From Ktedonobacter robiniae (GTDB taxonomy: Bacteria; Chloroflexota; Ktedonobacteria; Ktedonobacterales; Ktedonobacteraceae), in assembly GCF_016587375.1 (NCBI RefSeq), contig NZ_BNJG01000003.1:682001-746000 (forward strand): a DNA stretch of 64,000 nucleotides. The letters run 5' to 3'. Numbering within the stretch: the first letter of the stretch is position 1; every line of letters begins with the position of its first letter. A program made the position numbers and the translations under genes. Shown here in pieces: positions 19,701-28,399 of the stretch. The notes under the pieces are model-generated. The model worked only from the letters and a program-made list of their open reading frames with translations, was not told the DNA's origin and searched no databases.

Positions 19701-20547
19701 ACTGCGTCACATTAATGAGAAAAGCCTTGACCAGTTCACCTATCTCCGCCGGGTAAGTCTTAAGATATTGGGCATACTCGCGCATACTCCGGTTATGAGT
19801 CACGACCATGCGCCTACCGATGCGTCGTAAAATAGTCGATGTCTTGTAAGGTCGAAAATCAATACTGGCCTGGCGGCTCACCTGCTCAAGAATATCGTGC
19901 AGAACATCTTCAGTTCGCGCCTCCACCTGTTGGAGATGCTCACCGGTTAAGAGTTCCTGAAGAAAGGGGCCAATTTTCTCGATGGAAAGCTCAAAATCAA
20001 CAATAGTAGGTGGTAGTGACGGAGGCATAGAGGGATAGCGCGCCGTCTGCGGATCTTGCACCACAACCACTCCTCCTCTATTTTTGACATCCACCGCGCC
20101 GACAGATCCATCCGAGCCAGAGCCTGTCAGGATTACAGCAATCAATTGCTCACCATAGGCCTCGGCCGCCGTAGAAAGCAAGATATCCACTGATGGTCGT
20201 GGGCGTCTGGAATGATTCTCCTGCACTTCAACAAAATGATCACGGATACTGACCAGGCGATCAGATGGCACAACATAAATTCTTCCAGCTTGCAGGCGGC
20301 TACTCGACATCACCATTTCCACTGGAAGTTGAGTACGACGCTGCAAAATGGTATCTAGTGAACTTGGGCGGTTCGGTTCGAGGTGTTGCGCAAGGACAAT
20401 AGGAGCTGGAAAATCGGTTGCAAGGGTACTAACAAATATAGAAAGCGCCTCCACTCCTCCCGCCGAAGACCCTACGACGATCAGGTTCCCCGTAGCTGAC
20501 TCCTTCTGCTGTTCATCTTTTTTCATTGAGACAACGCTCGCTTCCAA
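16777..20547 (-). CDS. CheB-CheR-PAS-histidine kinase fusion protein
   Basis: 1256-residue signalling protein. From the N-terminus: CheB methylesterase domain with GSSAGG, AQHLEPN and LTGSGSDGS (about 20-195); CheR methyltransferase (about 215-475) with TAGCAAGEEPYSL and LVLCRNVLIYF; a PAS domain (about 535-640); a long coiled coil of repeated EELxxTNEEL units (about 655-745); two further PAS-like domains (about 750-1010); and a HisKA plus HATPase module with THELRGPLTSI and GQGISQEDQ, GLGLGLYI. The start is TTG 20547 or ATG 20526; neither has a strong ribosome binding site. No flagellar or other che gene is here, so a role outside classical chemotaxis is likely. Confidence 0.93.
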   Translation of the reverse strand: MEASVVSMKKDEQQKESATGNLIVVGSSAGGVEALSIFVSTLATDFPAPIVLAQHLEPNRPSSLDTILQRRTQLPVEMVMSSSRLQAGRIYVVPSDRLVSIRDHFVEVQENHSRRPRPSVDILLSTAAEAYGEQLIAVILTGSGSDGSVGAVDVKNRGGVVVVQDPQTARYPSMPPSLPPTIVDFELSIEKIGPFLQELLTGEHLQQVEARTEDVLHDILEQVSRQASIDFRPYKTSTILRRIGRRMVVTHNRSMREYAQYLKTYPAEIGELVKAFLINVTQFFRDAEAFSYLKSEILPKLIKRARERDRVLRFWTAGCAAGEEPYSLAMLLTEMLGAEMLEWSIKIFATDLDEAAINFARRGVYGENLLKGTPKEYQDRFFEYTDHGYRISKALRQMVIFGQQDLSRSAPFPRIDLVLCRNVLIYFTPELQEYVLNQFAFSLSPDGYLFLGKAETVCPIQSFYELINKQWKVYRCIGNGLPSVRRQILTDRTASHMEGQSMKQQNRNMGKQHNEHETTTLPLEIGQLRRFNELLLRFLPIGIVVIDRSYRILTVNGAARRLLGLREAGTDQDFLHAVRGIPYHDTRAAIDGVFRERNAVNPMEVELDTTVGGNGRYISLSISLMQTEAGSPDLAVVSITDVTQQVQFRRQLETIQAEQAQLMSELGIANKRLSDVNKELMDANEELQVANEELMLTHEELQASIEELETTNEELQATNEELETTNDELRARSGELQEITATLENERTRLAEMVALAPFYILVLRGPTLVIDAYNPRYAPLLEKRPVHGRALDEVLDIFFDQGIEMLHLARDAYRFDTVRTLERVLLSQSGDEAGEQAEAYFTYTLVPSHDASGKVDGVIVYAIDETKKRLLEVEHEREQFELIFHNFPAGALALFDAQSHLLLIASPRYLESVAHMTGYPQDTLIGRAWEDLRLALSSEERITLWEQVLAERKATRIPELSVIDEEGHNRIIWDYTLTPIVDNQADKQTPERVRYMLLAAVEVTEQVQAREDIEKLDKLKDEFISLVTHELRGPLTSILGNVQMLQRMQNRQKNSELERSLQQLDQESDMLEKVVYQVKRMNKLIAEMLDVARIRGEVFDLRERQEVNIVELIRQVIKQYEDITQQGRIVLEIPEEELVVSADRDRIEQVLHNLISNALKYSPADAEVKVEVTRCQQGKRNEVVVAIHDKGQGISQEDQKHLFERFYRAHHERDKVEGLGLGLYITHAIISQHKGRIWVESQPEQGSSFYFSLPY

Positions 20548-20676
20548 CTAAAAAAGGATGCAGAAATCCTGGATTGACAACATACGCCGCCGATCTTCAC
20601 TATAGAACTATTTCTCAGGCCTGTCAATCATTTTGTGAGAGAAGTGCATTGTAGAGGTAAAAAATTTGTGGGGCTT

Positions 20677-21726
20677 TCATTCCATAGGCGGCTCAGCCTC
20701 AAGTTCTCGCGCCATCTCAGGTTCTGAGAGCTTCAGTCCCCCTTCGACTAGCAAATGGCGCAACGTCTGAGCATGTCTTTTCGCCTCCGTCAAGCGCCCC
20801 TCAAAGCCATGCGCCAGTAAAGCTCTACCGTGCTCATGTGCGTTATTGGTCAGGCGCTGGAGCAACTCCACTTTCTCTTCAAGGGTCTTCAAGGCCATCC
20901 AGAGAGCCTTATCTAAGGATTCGGACTGCTCAAGCAACATACTCTCTGTGGAAAAGGCATGACCCACGCGACAGCGAAAACGTTGCAGCCTTCCATCATG
21001 CATTTCCCAGAGCACGCCACCACATTCGGGACAGGAAAAAAACCGAGGGATTTCCGTTCAGTTCTTCCTTCTGGAGGTCATTTTGCTCCATGGTTGTAAC
21101 CTTCTCTTCTTTCCACTCGCTCAGGGGTACTGCCGGAACCTGCAAACTTCCATCTGTCACAGGCTCATGTGCGAGACGAGTGAGAAGTGGTGCAATTTCT
21201 TTGAGCGGGAACGTGTAGTCGACATCGACGTATTCGCGAGCACTTTGAGGCATACTTGGGTAGAGGGCATCCCGCGGGTCCTGCACAATCGCGATACCAC
21301 ATTTGTGTTTAATGGTAAAAAGCCCTGACGTTCCATCATCCAGGCCGCCCGTAAGCACCACCCCCACGACGCGCCTCTCATAGGCATGCGCCGCCGAGCG
21401 AAAGAGGGGATCTACGGCCGGCCGATGCCGATTCTCTTTCGGCCCTCGTACGATATGAATACGCCCCTCCTCAAGCAACATATGATAATCTGGCGGGGCA
21501 ATATAAATTTTGCCATGCTCAATCGGTGCGCCATCAACTGGATGCACCGCTGGCAAATGGCCAGAACGGCTCAAAATATCTGGCAAGCGGCTTGGCCGTC
21601 AGCCGAGATATGCAAGACAATAAATAACGAGGCTGGTAGCGTCGGCGGCAAATCTCGTACGAGATGCATTAATGCCTCCACGCCGCCCGCTGATGCCCCT
21701 ATAACAATGATATCGTGGCCTGCCAT
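20677..21726 (-). pseudogene. Stand-alone CheB-like methylesterase gene broken by two frameshifts
   Basis: Conceptual 350-codon CheB with a C-terminal zinc-ribbon-like CPECGG segment. The N-terminal part from ATG 21726 reads DIIVIGASAGGVEALMHL and is in frame 0. A one-base loss near 21592-21596 (the expected SADGPSRLPDILSRSG is split) puts a TGA shortly after. The central part, reading GKIYIAPPDYHML and VVLTGGLDDGTSG, is in another frame. A one-base gain in the T7 run (A7 at 21036-21042 on the plus strand) returns to frame 0, where VLWEMHDGRLQRFRCRVGHAFS follows. The net length is a multiple of three. Either real decay or two homopolymer sequence errors. Confidence 0.85.
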
Positions 21727-21923
21727 CTTGTACCCCGACTTTCAACCTCTATTTCCTGGCTTACTATAACCAGGTCTACAAAGAAATACACGATTTACTC
21801 ACACAAAAAGTTTTTTTTCTCTCTCTTGCAAAATGTTACCTTCTATACAATTCTATTCGTGTTTCTTTCGAAGCTTCGATAACCATCTACAACAGTAGAG
21901 TAGAGAGAGGGCTGACAGATCTT

Positions 21924-22115
21924 ATGCACGAGCTTGATAAGCAACATGACGACCAGGAGAAGAAAGCCGCGCACGCAAAGGAGCATTCAGAGCACCCCAA
22001 GGGCGATCAAAAGGCCCAGACGGAGCAACCACCTGCGGGTATGGCAACTGATCCTGAAGCTACACGCGATCCCAACTATGCCAAACGCATAGAAGAGAAA
22101 ACCAAAAAACATTAA
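21924..22115 (+). CDS. Small highly charged hydrophilic protein
   Basis: 63 residues of almost only Lys, Glu, His, Asp, Gln and Pro (HDDQEKKAAHAKEHSEHPKG), with no hydrophobic core, so probably disordered. A GAGAGGG lies about thirteen bases before ATG 21924. A 31-bp hairpin follows the stop immediately, which supports a real transcript. Function unknown. Confidence 0.6.
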   Translation: MHELDKQHDDQEKKAAHAKEHSEHPKGDQKAQTEQPPAGMATDPEATRDPNYAKRIEEKTKKH

Positions 22116-22120
22116 CATAG

Positions 22121-22195
22121 CTATTTTTGGGCATGAGAATAGGAAGTGAAGGTGTTTGCGGTATCTTCACTTCCTATTCTCATGCCCAAAAATAG
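22121..22195. terminator. Hairpin with 31-bp perfect arms
   Basis: Arms 22121-22151 and 22165-22195 and a 13-base loop. It directly follows the charged small protein gene. Confidence 0.85.
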
Positions 22196-22435
22196 TTGCA
22201 GATATGGAATAAACTATGTATATAGAACGTTTTCATACCTGCCCCCAATTTACCACTGAGCATTTAACAGATACATCACCCCATCATAGCTGTTGAGCAG
22301 CGCTTTTAGGGGCTCCTCGTCTTAGCGAGAAGAGCCCTCTGGACACTCGTCCTTTGCATTTTTTATACATTCGCTTTTCTACTGGCGAAAAGCCTTCTTA
22401 CCATGAATAATTTTGATGATTTTCAAGGAGATTCT
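22196..22435. promoter_or_regulatory. Leader region of the sigma factor gene
   Basis: About 240 bases without a gene. Around 22308-22336 a GGGGCTCCTCGTC / CGAGAAGAGCCC pair can form a hairpin close to the sigma factor start. Its role is not known. Confidence 0.4.
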
Positions 22436-23584
22436 ATGTCACACGTCATGACACCTCTGGAACGTGTGGAACAGATACCTCATGTTTCAGAACAAACACA
22501 GCAGACAGAGAGATCTCCTCTCTCATATTCCACCGTTATGCCTCAGGATGAAAGGCTAACAAGTGACTCGCCAGAAGAGTGGTTTTTGGAAGAGGGGGAG
22601 GAGGAACAAGATAATAGCCAGCTTCCAGTTGAAGCTGAGATAGATACACCTCTTATAGAGGAGCATACACCAGAACAATCAGCAAGCCAGCCAGAGGTCG
22701 CAGACGACCTCTTAACCCTCTACCTCGGAGAAATGGGACGCTCTCCCCTTTTAAGTGCCGAGGAAGAGATAGCCCTGGCCAAATATATCACCCAGGGAAA
22801 AAAGGAGGCCTGGCAGGCTGAGCAGGCCCACAGGCTTCCCCGTCAACGTATTATGCACCTGGCAGAAGAGGCGCGCGCACGCCTGATTGAGGCCAACCTG
22901 CGCCTCGTCGTCAGCATCGCCAGGAGGTATATGCATTGTGGGCTATCGCTATCAGACCTGATTCAAGAGGGAAACATTGGCCTGATGACTGCGGTCGACA
23001 GGTTTGACTATACGCTTGGCTACCGCTTTAGCACCTATGCGACCTGGTCTATTCGCCACACAATCGGCCGGGCAATCGCTGATCGTGGTCGCACCATTCG
23101 CCTACCAGCCTATATCGTAGAGACGATGGGACGCTTTGCCAAGACGCGTTCACTCCTCTTCCAGAAGCTGGGGCGTGAACCCGATATTCAGGAGCTGGCG
23201 CAAGCCATGGGAATGGATATCGAGGCCACACGTGAACTCTTGCAACACCAGCAACGTACACTCAGCCTGGACACGCCTCTCGATGACGAGAGCGAGATCT
23301 CGCTGGGCGACATGCTTGATGATCCCTATGCTGCAGTACCTGAAGAGACAGTGGCTCATCAACAAATGCGTGCCTCTATCGGAGAGCTTCTCGCGCATCT
23401 CAATGAGCGTGAACGTTCAATTATCGAGCTGCGCTACGGTTTCCGCGATGGCGAAAACCATACTCTCGCGGATATAGGCGAGGCGCTTCACCTCTCGCGT
23501 GAGCGAGTACGCCAGCTGGAAACGAAAGCCCTTAGTAAACTTCGGCAAGGCTGCGATAGCCAGTTACAAGACTTCCTTCTATGA
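22436..23584 (+). CDS. Primary-type (RpoD/SigA-like) sigma-70 factor
   Basis: 382 residues from ATG 22436, with AAGGAG five bases upstream; the earlier ATG at 22403 has none. After an acidic N-terminal stretch of about 90 residues it has region 1.2 (DDLLTLYLGEMGRSPLLS), region 2 with RLVVSIARRYMHCGLSLSDL, LIQEGNIGLM and YRFSTYATWSIRHTIGRAI, region 3 and region 4 (ERERSIIELRYGFRDG, HLSRERVRQLETKALSKLR). The -10 and -35 recognition parts are intact. Region 1.1 is absent, so it may be a group 2 alternative sigma factor rather than the housekeeping one. Confidence 0.92.
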   Translation: MSHVMTPLERVEQIPHVSEQTQQTERSPLSYSTVMPQDERLTSDSPEEWFLEEGEEEQDNSQLPVEAEIDTPLIEEHTPEQSASQPEVADDLLTLYLGEMGRSPLLSAEEEIALAKYITQGKKEAWQAEQAHRLPRQRIMHLAEEARARLIEANLRLVVSIARRYMHCGLSLSDLIQEGNIGLMTAVDRFDYTLGYRFSTYATWSIRHTIGRAIADRGRTIRLPAYIVETMGRFAKTRSLLFQKLGREPDIQELAQAMGMDIEATRELLQHQQRTLSLDTPLDDESEISLGDMLDDPYAAVPEETVAHQQMRASIGELLAHLNERERSIIELRYGFRDGENHTLADIGEALHLSRERVRQLETKALSKLRQGCDSQLQDFLL

Positions 23585-23617
23585 TACTCTCGCTCCTTTC
23601 AGGAGAGCGAGAGTATC
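23583..23617 (+). terminator. Hairpin terminator, 13-bp arms, overlapping the sigma factor stop
   Basis: Arms 23583-23595 and 23605-23617 with a nine-base loop. The left arm begins within the stop codon of the sigma factor gene. Confidence 0.75.
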
Positions 23618-23645
23618 TCTCTATTACCCCGAACTTTTCTCCTCT

Positions 23646-23723
23646 AAATTGTAGGGTCCAAGCTGGCTTGGACTCCTCTCGCTGTCACGAAGACAAGGCC
23701 ATGCAAGCATGGCCCCTACAATT
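23646..23723. repeat. Cruciform-like TGTAGGGTCC repeat copy 2
   Basis: Outer arms AATTGTAGGG (23647) and CCCCTACAATT (23713-23723), with two inner hairpins: GTCCAAGC-TG-GCTTGGAC (23656-23673) and GGCCATGC-AA-GCATGGCC (23697-23714). It lies between the convergent sigma factor and hflX genes. Related to elements at 8481 and 51251. Confidence 0.75.
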
Positions 23724-23742
23724 GTATTGAGCGACTGCACCA

Positions 23743-25059
23743 CTACACATGGACATGAGCAGGAATCGCGCAAAGGTAGGGCAGATATTGTCCACGCAGG
23801 CTGTATGGAAGACGCCCCACAACCAGCGTCCCTTCTTCCTCATGCTGCTCATACTCAATATGGCCCCTACGATGGAAGAGATCTACCAGTTCACCTTTAC
23901 TATATGGCACAGTTGCACATATAGGCACCATATTTACCGCCAGCACCTGGGACATCTTCTCGCATAACGTATCCAATCCTTGTCGATGTAAAGCCGAGAT
24001 AACTACCGCATCAGGGAAAAATGACGTATCAACCTGCGGTGTTTTCCCTAGCAAGTCTATTTTATTCAAAGCCGTGATGCGTGGTAAATGCTCGGCATGC
24101 AAATCTTTGAGTGTACGCAGCACCTCCTCATACTGCTCATGCATATTAGGATGGCTGATATCAACAACTTCTAGCAAGAGATCGGCATCCGTTACCTCTT
24201 CGAGCGTGGCGCGGAAGGCTGTGACCAGGTCTGTAGGCAATTTCTGGATGAAACCAACGGTATCAGTAAGCAAGGCCTCCTGGTTGTTTGGCAACGTCAA
24301 CTGACGCGTTGTCGGATCGAGCGTCGCGAAGAGCTTATCCTCGACGAGCACATTCGCGGCGGTCAGAGCATTAAAAAGGGTTGATTTCCCCGCGTTGGTA
24401 TAACCAATCACAGCGACGACCGGAAGCGCGTGTGAAGCGCGCTGCTGACGGCTCACCTGGCGATGCTGACGGACCGCTTCAATTTCACGTTTGATCTCAC
24501 TCATACGCCGTCTAATACGGCGCCGATCTATCTCCAGCTTTGTTTCACCAGGGCCACGCACACCTATCGCGCCCCCCAACGTTCCACCACCTACACGAGA
24601 GAAGTTGATAGCATGCTCACTCAGGCGTGGTAAGCGATAGGCCAACTGTGCCAGCTCGACCTGGAGCAAGCCCTCGCGTGTGCGCGCATGCTGCGCGAAG
24701 ATATCCAGGATGAGTTCTGTTCGATCAATCACACGGGCATGCAATTGATCTTCCAGGTTATGCTGCTGGGCCGGACGAAGCTCATCGTCGACCACAACAA
24801 CATCGAATGCCAACTGCCCCTCTAAGGCCTTGAGTTCCTCAAGCTTGCCCTTTCCTATATAGGTAGCCGAATCAGGATGCTCCAATTTCTGCGTCATCAT
24901 ACCCACAGGTTCGGCACCAGCCGTTTGCGCCAACGTTGCCAGCTCTTGCAAAGAATCTTCAACACTCAAGAGCTGCGCTCCATTGCCTGTATCAACAGCT
25001 ATAAGAAACGCACGCTCATTTCCTCCGCCTGTAGTTTGCGTATCTTCTCGTTGCGACAT
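23743..25059 (-). CDS. hflX: HflX ribosome-associated GTPase
   Basis: 438 residues. Known role: splitting of stalled ribosomes under stress. N-terminal HflX domain (about 30-200) with THPDSATYIGKGKLEEL-like sequence and the coiled part LAQLAYRLPRL; GTPase domain with G1 GYTNAGKSTLF, G3 DTVGFIQKLP and G4 NKIDLL, then SALHRQG. The start ATG directly follows AGAAGAG. Convergent with the sigma factor gene. Confidence 0.95.
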   Translation of the reverse strand: MSQREDTQTTGGGNERAFLIAVDTGNGAQLLSVEDSLQELATLAQTAGAEPVGMMTQKLEHPDSATYIGKGKLEELKALEGQLAFDVVVVDDELRPAQQHNLEDQLHARVIDRTELILDIFAQHARTREGLLQVELAQLAYRLPRLSEHAINFSRVGGGTLGGAIGVRGPGETKLEIDRRRIRRRMSEIKREIEAVRQHRQVSRQQRASHALPVVAVIGYTNAGKSTLFNALTAANVLVEDKLFATLDPTTRQLTLPNNQEALLTDTVGFIQKLPTDLVTAFRATLEEVTDADLLLEVVDISHPNMHEQYEEVLRTLKDLHAEHLPRITALNKIDLLGKTPQVDTSFFPDAVVISALHRQGLDTLCEKMSQVLAVNMVPICATVPYSKGELVDLFHRRGHIEYEQHEEEGTLVVGRLPYSLRGQYLPYLCAIPAHVHV

Positions 25060-25154
25060 CTCTTCTTTCCCTCTCTACCATCAAAGTTCTATGACAACAC
25101 AAATCATAGAAACATCACGCCGAGGACAAGAGAGGAGTTCCATAAAGAGCCTGG

Positions 25155-25215
25155 TAGAGAGTATAAGATGCGCCGTGGTAGCCACAGACTACCACGGCGC
25201 ATCTTATACTCTCTA
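25155..25215. terminator. Hairpin with 26-bp perfect arms
   Basis: Arms 25155-25180 and 25190-25215 with a nine-base loop. It follows the stop of the MazG-like gene (25226, minus strand), upstream of hflX. Confidence 0.8.
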
Positions 25216-25225
25216 TGAGCAGGCG

Positions 25226-25561
25226 CTACTCCCAGACTCTGGTCTCGTTGACCTGCTCCTTCGCCCTGAAAGCTTTCTCCAGGTCAATATTAAAGGTATT
25301 TGCCAGGTCCAGTATATAGCTCAGGACATCGGCGAACTCCTCTTCCAGTTCGATATCGCGCTGCTTTGCCTTCTCTTCGTACAACCCTGCCACCTTGCGC
25401 ATGGCCTTAGCAAGTTCACCAACTTCCTCGATAAACAACACAAATTTCTCCGATGGACTATCCTTTGTCCAGCCACGCTCCTGGCAGACAGCGGCAACGT
25501 AGTTTTGCAGATCACTCAATGTGGGTCTTTCGGGCAATTGTGCCATAAAATCACTCTCCAT
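25226..25561 (-). CDS. MazG-like nucleoside triphosphate pyrophosphohydrolase
   Basis: 111 residues, all-alpha NTP-PPase of the MazG/iMazG superfamily. Metal-binding motifs are FIEEVGELAKAM and EEEFADVLSYILDLA, giving the expected EExxE and ExxD set. Hydrolyses (d)NTPs or damaged nucleotides to monophosphates (family knowledge). The start may be 25546 (second ATG, GGAGAG six to seven bases upstream) instead of 25561. Its 3' hairpin separates it from hflX. Confidence 0.88.
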   Translation of the reverse strand: MESDFMAQLPERPTLSDLQNYVAAVCQERGWTKDSPSEKFVLFIEEVGELAKAMRKVAGLYEEKAKQRDIELEEEFADVLSYILDLANTFNIDLEKAFRAKEQVNETRVWE

Positions 25562-25637
25562 AAAAATAGTTTACATCGCTGTATGGAAACATGCCAATGT
25601 CATTTCCTAGTGTCGCGCTTCTCTCTTTCTCCTCGTA

Positions 25638-26921
25638 TTATAGCGGATCAGATCCCTCCTGATTGTCCACGATGAGCTCATCCTCCTCCGCTGGTAAGGC
25701 CAGGGTGACCTGCACCTCCTGGCCTGTTGGGGAGCCAATGGTGAGCGTCCCATCATGGGCAGTGGCAATCTTGTTTGCCAGGTAGAGTCCCAAACCCAAT
25801 CCGGCCGACTGCGAGCCTGCCACGAAGGGATGAAAGAGCGTCGCCTGCAGATCAGCGGGGAGACCTGGTCCTTGGTTGCAGACTGTCAAGACTACCCACG
25901 GTCCATCCATCCGTCGCTCGATGTGCATCTCCACGGTGATGGGGGTCTGTTTCGGCGCGTATTTCACCGCATTGGCGAGCACATTCTCAAGCAGTTGACG
26001 CAGTCGATCCGCGTCTGCAGAAAGGATGACCTTCGCAGGCGCGTGGATATGGATTGGCGTTTCTGGCGAGTCGAAAGCACGAACCACGTCCTTTATCAGA
26101 GCCACGAGATCCATCGAGCATGCAGTGATGGCAAATATCCCTTGATTGAGCCGTGCTACATCGAGCAGATCGGAAATCACCCGCTCAAGTAGGCCCAGGG
26201 TGTGGTTCACGGCACTGACGTCACGAAGATCTTGCTCGCGCCCCTCTCGCTGCGCCCGCCGTTGCAGTAGTTCAATGCGCCCTTTGAGGGGCGTGAGATA
26301 ATTGCGTAAGTCGTGAGCCATGATCGTGAGCAACTCCTCAGCCGCCAGGCGTCGGCCTTGCTCCACTGCCTCGTGTTTCAACCGTTCGGTGAGTTCGGCT
26401 CGATGGATCACAATGCCGATCCAGCGGGCGATGGCTTCCAGAAAGCGCAGGTCCTGCTCTGAGAAGAACTCGGGACGACTGGATACCACTAACAATACGC
26501 CCCGGCGAAGCGTCTCCACCTCAAAGACCGTCGCGATCTGCGACTTCACGCCGAGCCCGATCTTCAACCCCACGAGTTCCTCAGGGTCCTGGTCGGTATG
26601 ATAGGCGATAAAAGGGGTGCCAGTAAGAAAGACCTCGACGGTGCGCCCCCCATTAGCCAAGGGCAAGCGATCCATTCCGATGGAACGCTGTTTCCTCCCC
26701 ATCGGGGTATCGCTGGTCCCAAAAGCCACAAGCGTCTCGTTGGTCGGATCATGGAAGAAGATATCCACCTTATCAGCAGAGAGGACTTCTGCAATGAGGG
26801 ATGTTGCTTGATTGAGGGTCACTTTGACGTTGGTCGCTGGCAGTTCCAGCAGTCCTTCAAGGGCGGCCAACTGCTGTTCCTGACGCTGATTTGTCTCTTC
26901 TTTGTCAAAAGAAGATTTCAC
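25638..26921 (-). CDS. GAF domain sensor histidine kinase
   Basis: 427 residues from GTG 26921. N-terminal GAF domain (about 25-175: LIAEVLSADKVDIFFHD, GVLLVVSSRPEFFSEQDLRF), then HisKA with the phospho-accepting His near residue 203 in MAHDLRNYLTPL, then HATPase_c with ENVLANAVKYAP, GPGLPADLQ and GLGLGLYLA. No membrane segment, so a cytoplasmic sensor. No response regulator gene is adjacent. Upstream are about 305 bases up to the DoxX-Rieske gene. Confidence 0.92.
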   Translation of the reverse strand: MKSSFDKEETNQRQEQQLAALEGLLELPATNVKVTLNQATSLIAEVLSADKVDIFFHDPTNETLVAFGTSDTPMGRKQRSIGMDRLPLANGGRTVEVFLTGTPFIAYHTDQDPEELVGLKIGLGVKSQIATVFEVETLRRGVLLVVSSRPEFFSEQDLRFLEAIARWIGIVIHRAELTERLKHEAVEQGRRLAAEELLTIMAHDLRNYLTPLKGRIELLQRRAQREGREQDLRDVSAVNHTLGLLERVISDLLDVARLNQGIFAITACSMDLVALIKDVVRAFDSPETPIHIHAPAKVILSADADRLRQLLENVLANAVKYAPKQTPITVEMHIERRMDGPWVVLTVCNQGPGLPADLQATLFHPFVAGSQSAGLGLGLYLANKIATAHDGTLTIGSPTGQEVQVTLALPAEEDELIVDNQEGSDPL

Positions 26922-27226
26922 TTCTGTATCCCTTTCTCCTCCTCTACAGAGTAATGTTCATTCTCTCCATGCGACAGCTTTCGCAGACAACCGAGTGCAA
27001 AGAACGTGAGCGGAAACCGAAAAGAGAAGCACGCGAAGGGAGCCCAAACCTACACGTGTATGAGCATCCATATTCGTCCCTTGTTCTCCTTAAAGCACGT
27101 TCCTTCATCGACAACAGTTGCAGGAACACATCCTCTCTTCCCCTTTGCAGTTGATAGGTTCACTGCTGTAAGCTTCCCCCAATTTGGTGGTTCTTACTTC
27201 TGGGCGATTTTATCTGCTGGCACCGT
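26922..27226. other. Intergenic region upstream of the GAF kinase
   Basis: About 305 bases with no credible gene or strong hairpin. It should carry the promoter of the minus-strand kinase gene and the 3' end of the DoxX-Rieske transcript. Confidence 0.4.
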
Positions 27227-28399
27227 CTAATCGAGAATAATAGCGCCGCTTACTGCATCAACATGGATCTTGACGGCTGTTAGCGGCAGTTGGGCAGGTC
27301 CCTGCATGACTGCGGCCTGGTGGGCTGGGTCAAACTGCGCCCCATGACATGGACAAATCAGCAGTTTGCTGTCCGGATCGTAACCCACCTCACAACCTGC
27401 ATGCGTACAAGTCGCATCGAAGGCCACAAATTGCTCCTCTGACAGGTGAATGAGTACACCAGGATCACCAGTGCTTGGGATAGTAAAATTCACGGCGCTA
27501 TTGACAGGCACCGCCTTGACCTGGGCTATGGACGTACCAGAAGCAGCCTTTCCCGCGCCAGCAGTTCCACCACTACTCGCAGCACCACTCGCGGTCGTTG
27601 TGTCTGGTCTACCAAAAACATGCAGCACCGAACCCAGAAACGCCAGGCCAGCCATACTTACGCCCCCCACAGCCAAGCCCTGCAGAAAGGTACGCCGCTT
27701 CTCACGCTGCTGCTGCGATGCCGAAAAACGCCGCTGTGATCCTCTGCGAACCGTCTCTGGCTCTGCCGCACGCCAGGTGTTCATGCCAAGGATCAGGACA
27801 CCCAGAGTAAGCACAATCAGACCTCGCCTGGTTGCACCTTGAGGGAAAAACACACGTTGCAGCCAACCATCAAAGGTGGGGAGTCCCGTGCCAACCGGTC
27901 CCACAAGAAAAAGTGTCAGCCAGCTCCAGGCAAAGACGATGTCCGCGCCGTAAAAGTAGGGGTAGACATGCCAGCTTGCCGTTAATAAGAACAGAATGCT
28001 CAAGACTATTCCGAAGAAAGACGCAGGACGGAAGAATAATCCCACCAGCGTACCCAGGCCAATAGCCAGCTCGCCTAAAGCGATCGCCCAGCCAAATAAT
28101 ACGGCATGCGAAACTACCACTTTGACCAGGAGAAAATGCAGCGGCGAGCCCTGCGCAAAACCGATAATTTGATTACCAATATAACCCGGCGTCCCCTTGT
28201 GAAAAAACTGGGGATCCATGAGCTTTTGCACACCAGCATACACAAAGGTCGCCCCTAGAAACAAACGTTGAGGGAAAAGCATCCACCCACGAATGGGTGA
28301 AGGCCTATCATCTGACAGCGCAGGGGAATCGGACCGGCTGGTAGACATATGAAGCGTAGATTTATCAGCTATAGATGATGATGTATGTGCCGATTTCAT
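27227..28399 (-). CDS. DoxX/DoxD-like membrane protein fused to a Rieske [2Fe-2S] domain
   Basis: 390 residues from ATG 28399, with GGAG eight bases upstream. N-terminal half: four to five membrane helices of a DoxX/DoxD type (FLGATFVYAGVQKLMDP, ELAIGLGTLVGLFF). After a second basic segment, KRRTFLQGLAVGG, and another hydrophobic helix, a linker rich in Gly/Ala/Ser leads to a C-terminal Rieske domain with CTHAGC and CPCHGAQFD, both cysteine/histidine pairs intact. DoxD is the small subunit of thiosulfate:quinone oxidoreductase. An electron-transfer protein on the membrane is inferred. Confidence 0.9.
   Translation of the reverse strand: MKSAHTSSSIADKSTLHMSTSRSDSPALSDDRPSPIRGWMLFPQRLFLGATFVYAGVQKLMDPQFFHKGTPGYIGNQIIGFAQGSPLHFLLVKVVVSHAVLFGWAIALGELAIGLGTLVGLFFRPASFFGIVLSILFLLTASWHVYPYFYGADIVFAWSWLTLFLVGPVGTGLPTFDGWLQRVFFPQGATRRGLIVLTLGVLILGMNTWRAAEPETVRRGSQRRFSASQQQREKRRTFLQGLAVGGVSMAGLAFLGSVLHVFGRPDTTTASGAASSGGTAGAGKAASGTSIAQVKAVPVNSAVNFTIPSTGDPGVLIHLSEEQFVAFDATCTHAGCEVGYDPDSKLLICPCHGAQFDPAHQAAVMQGPAQLPLTAVKIHVDAVSGAIILD

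Noticed and set aside
20677..21726. Programmed ribosomal frameshifting in cheB
   Set aside because: Two separate shifts in opposite senses would be needed, and the first lies in no slippery run; decay or sequence error is simpler.
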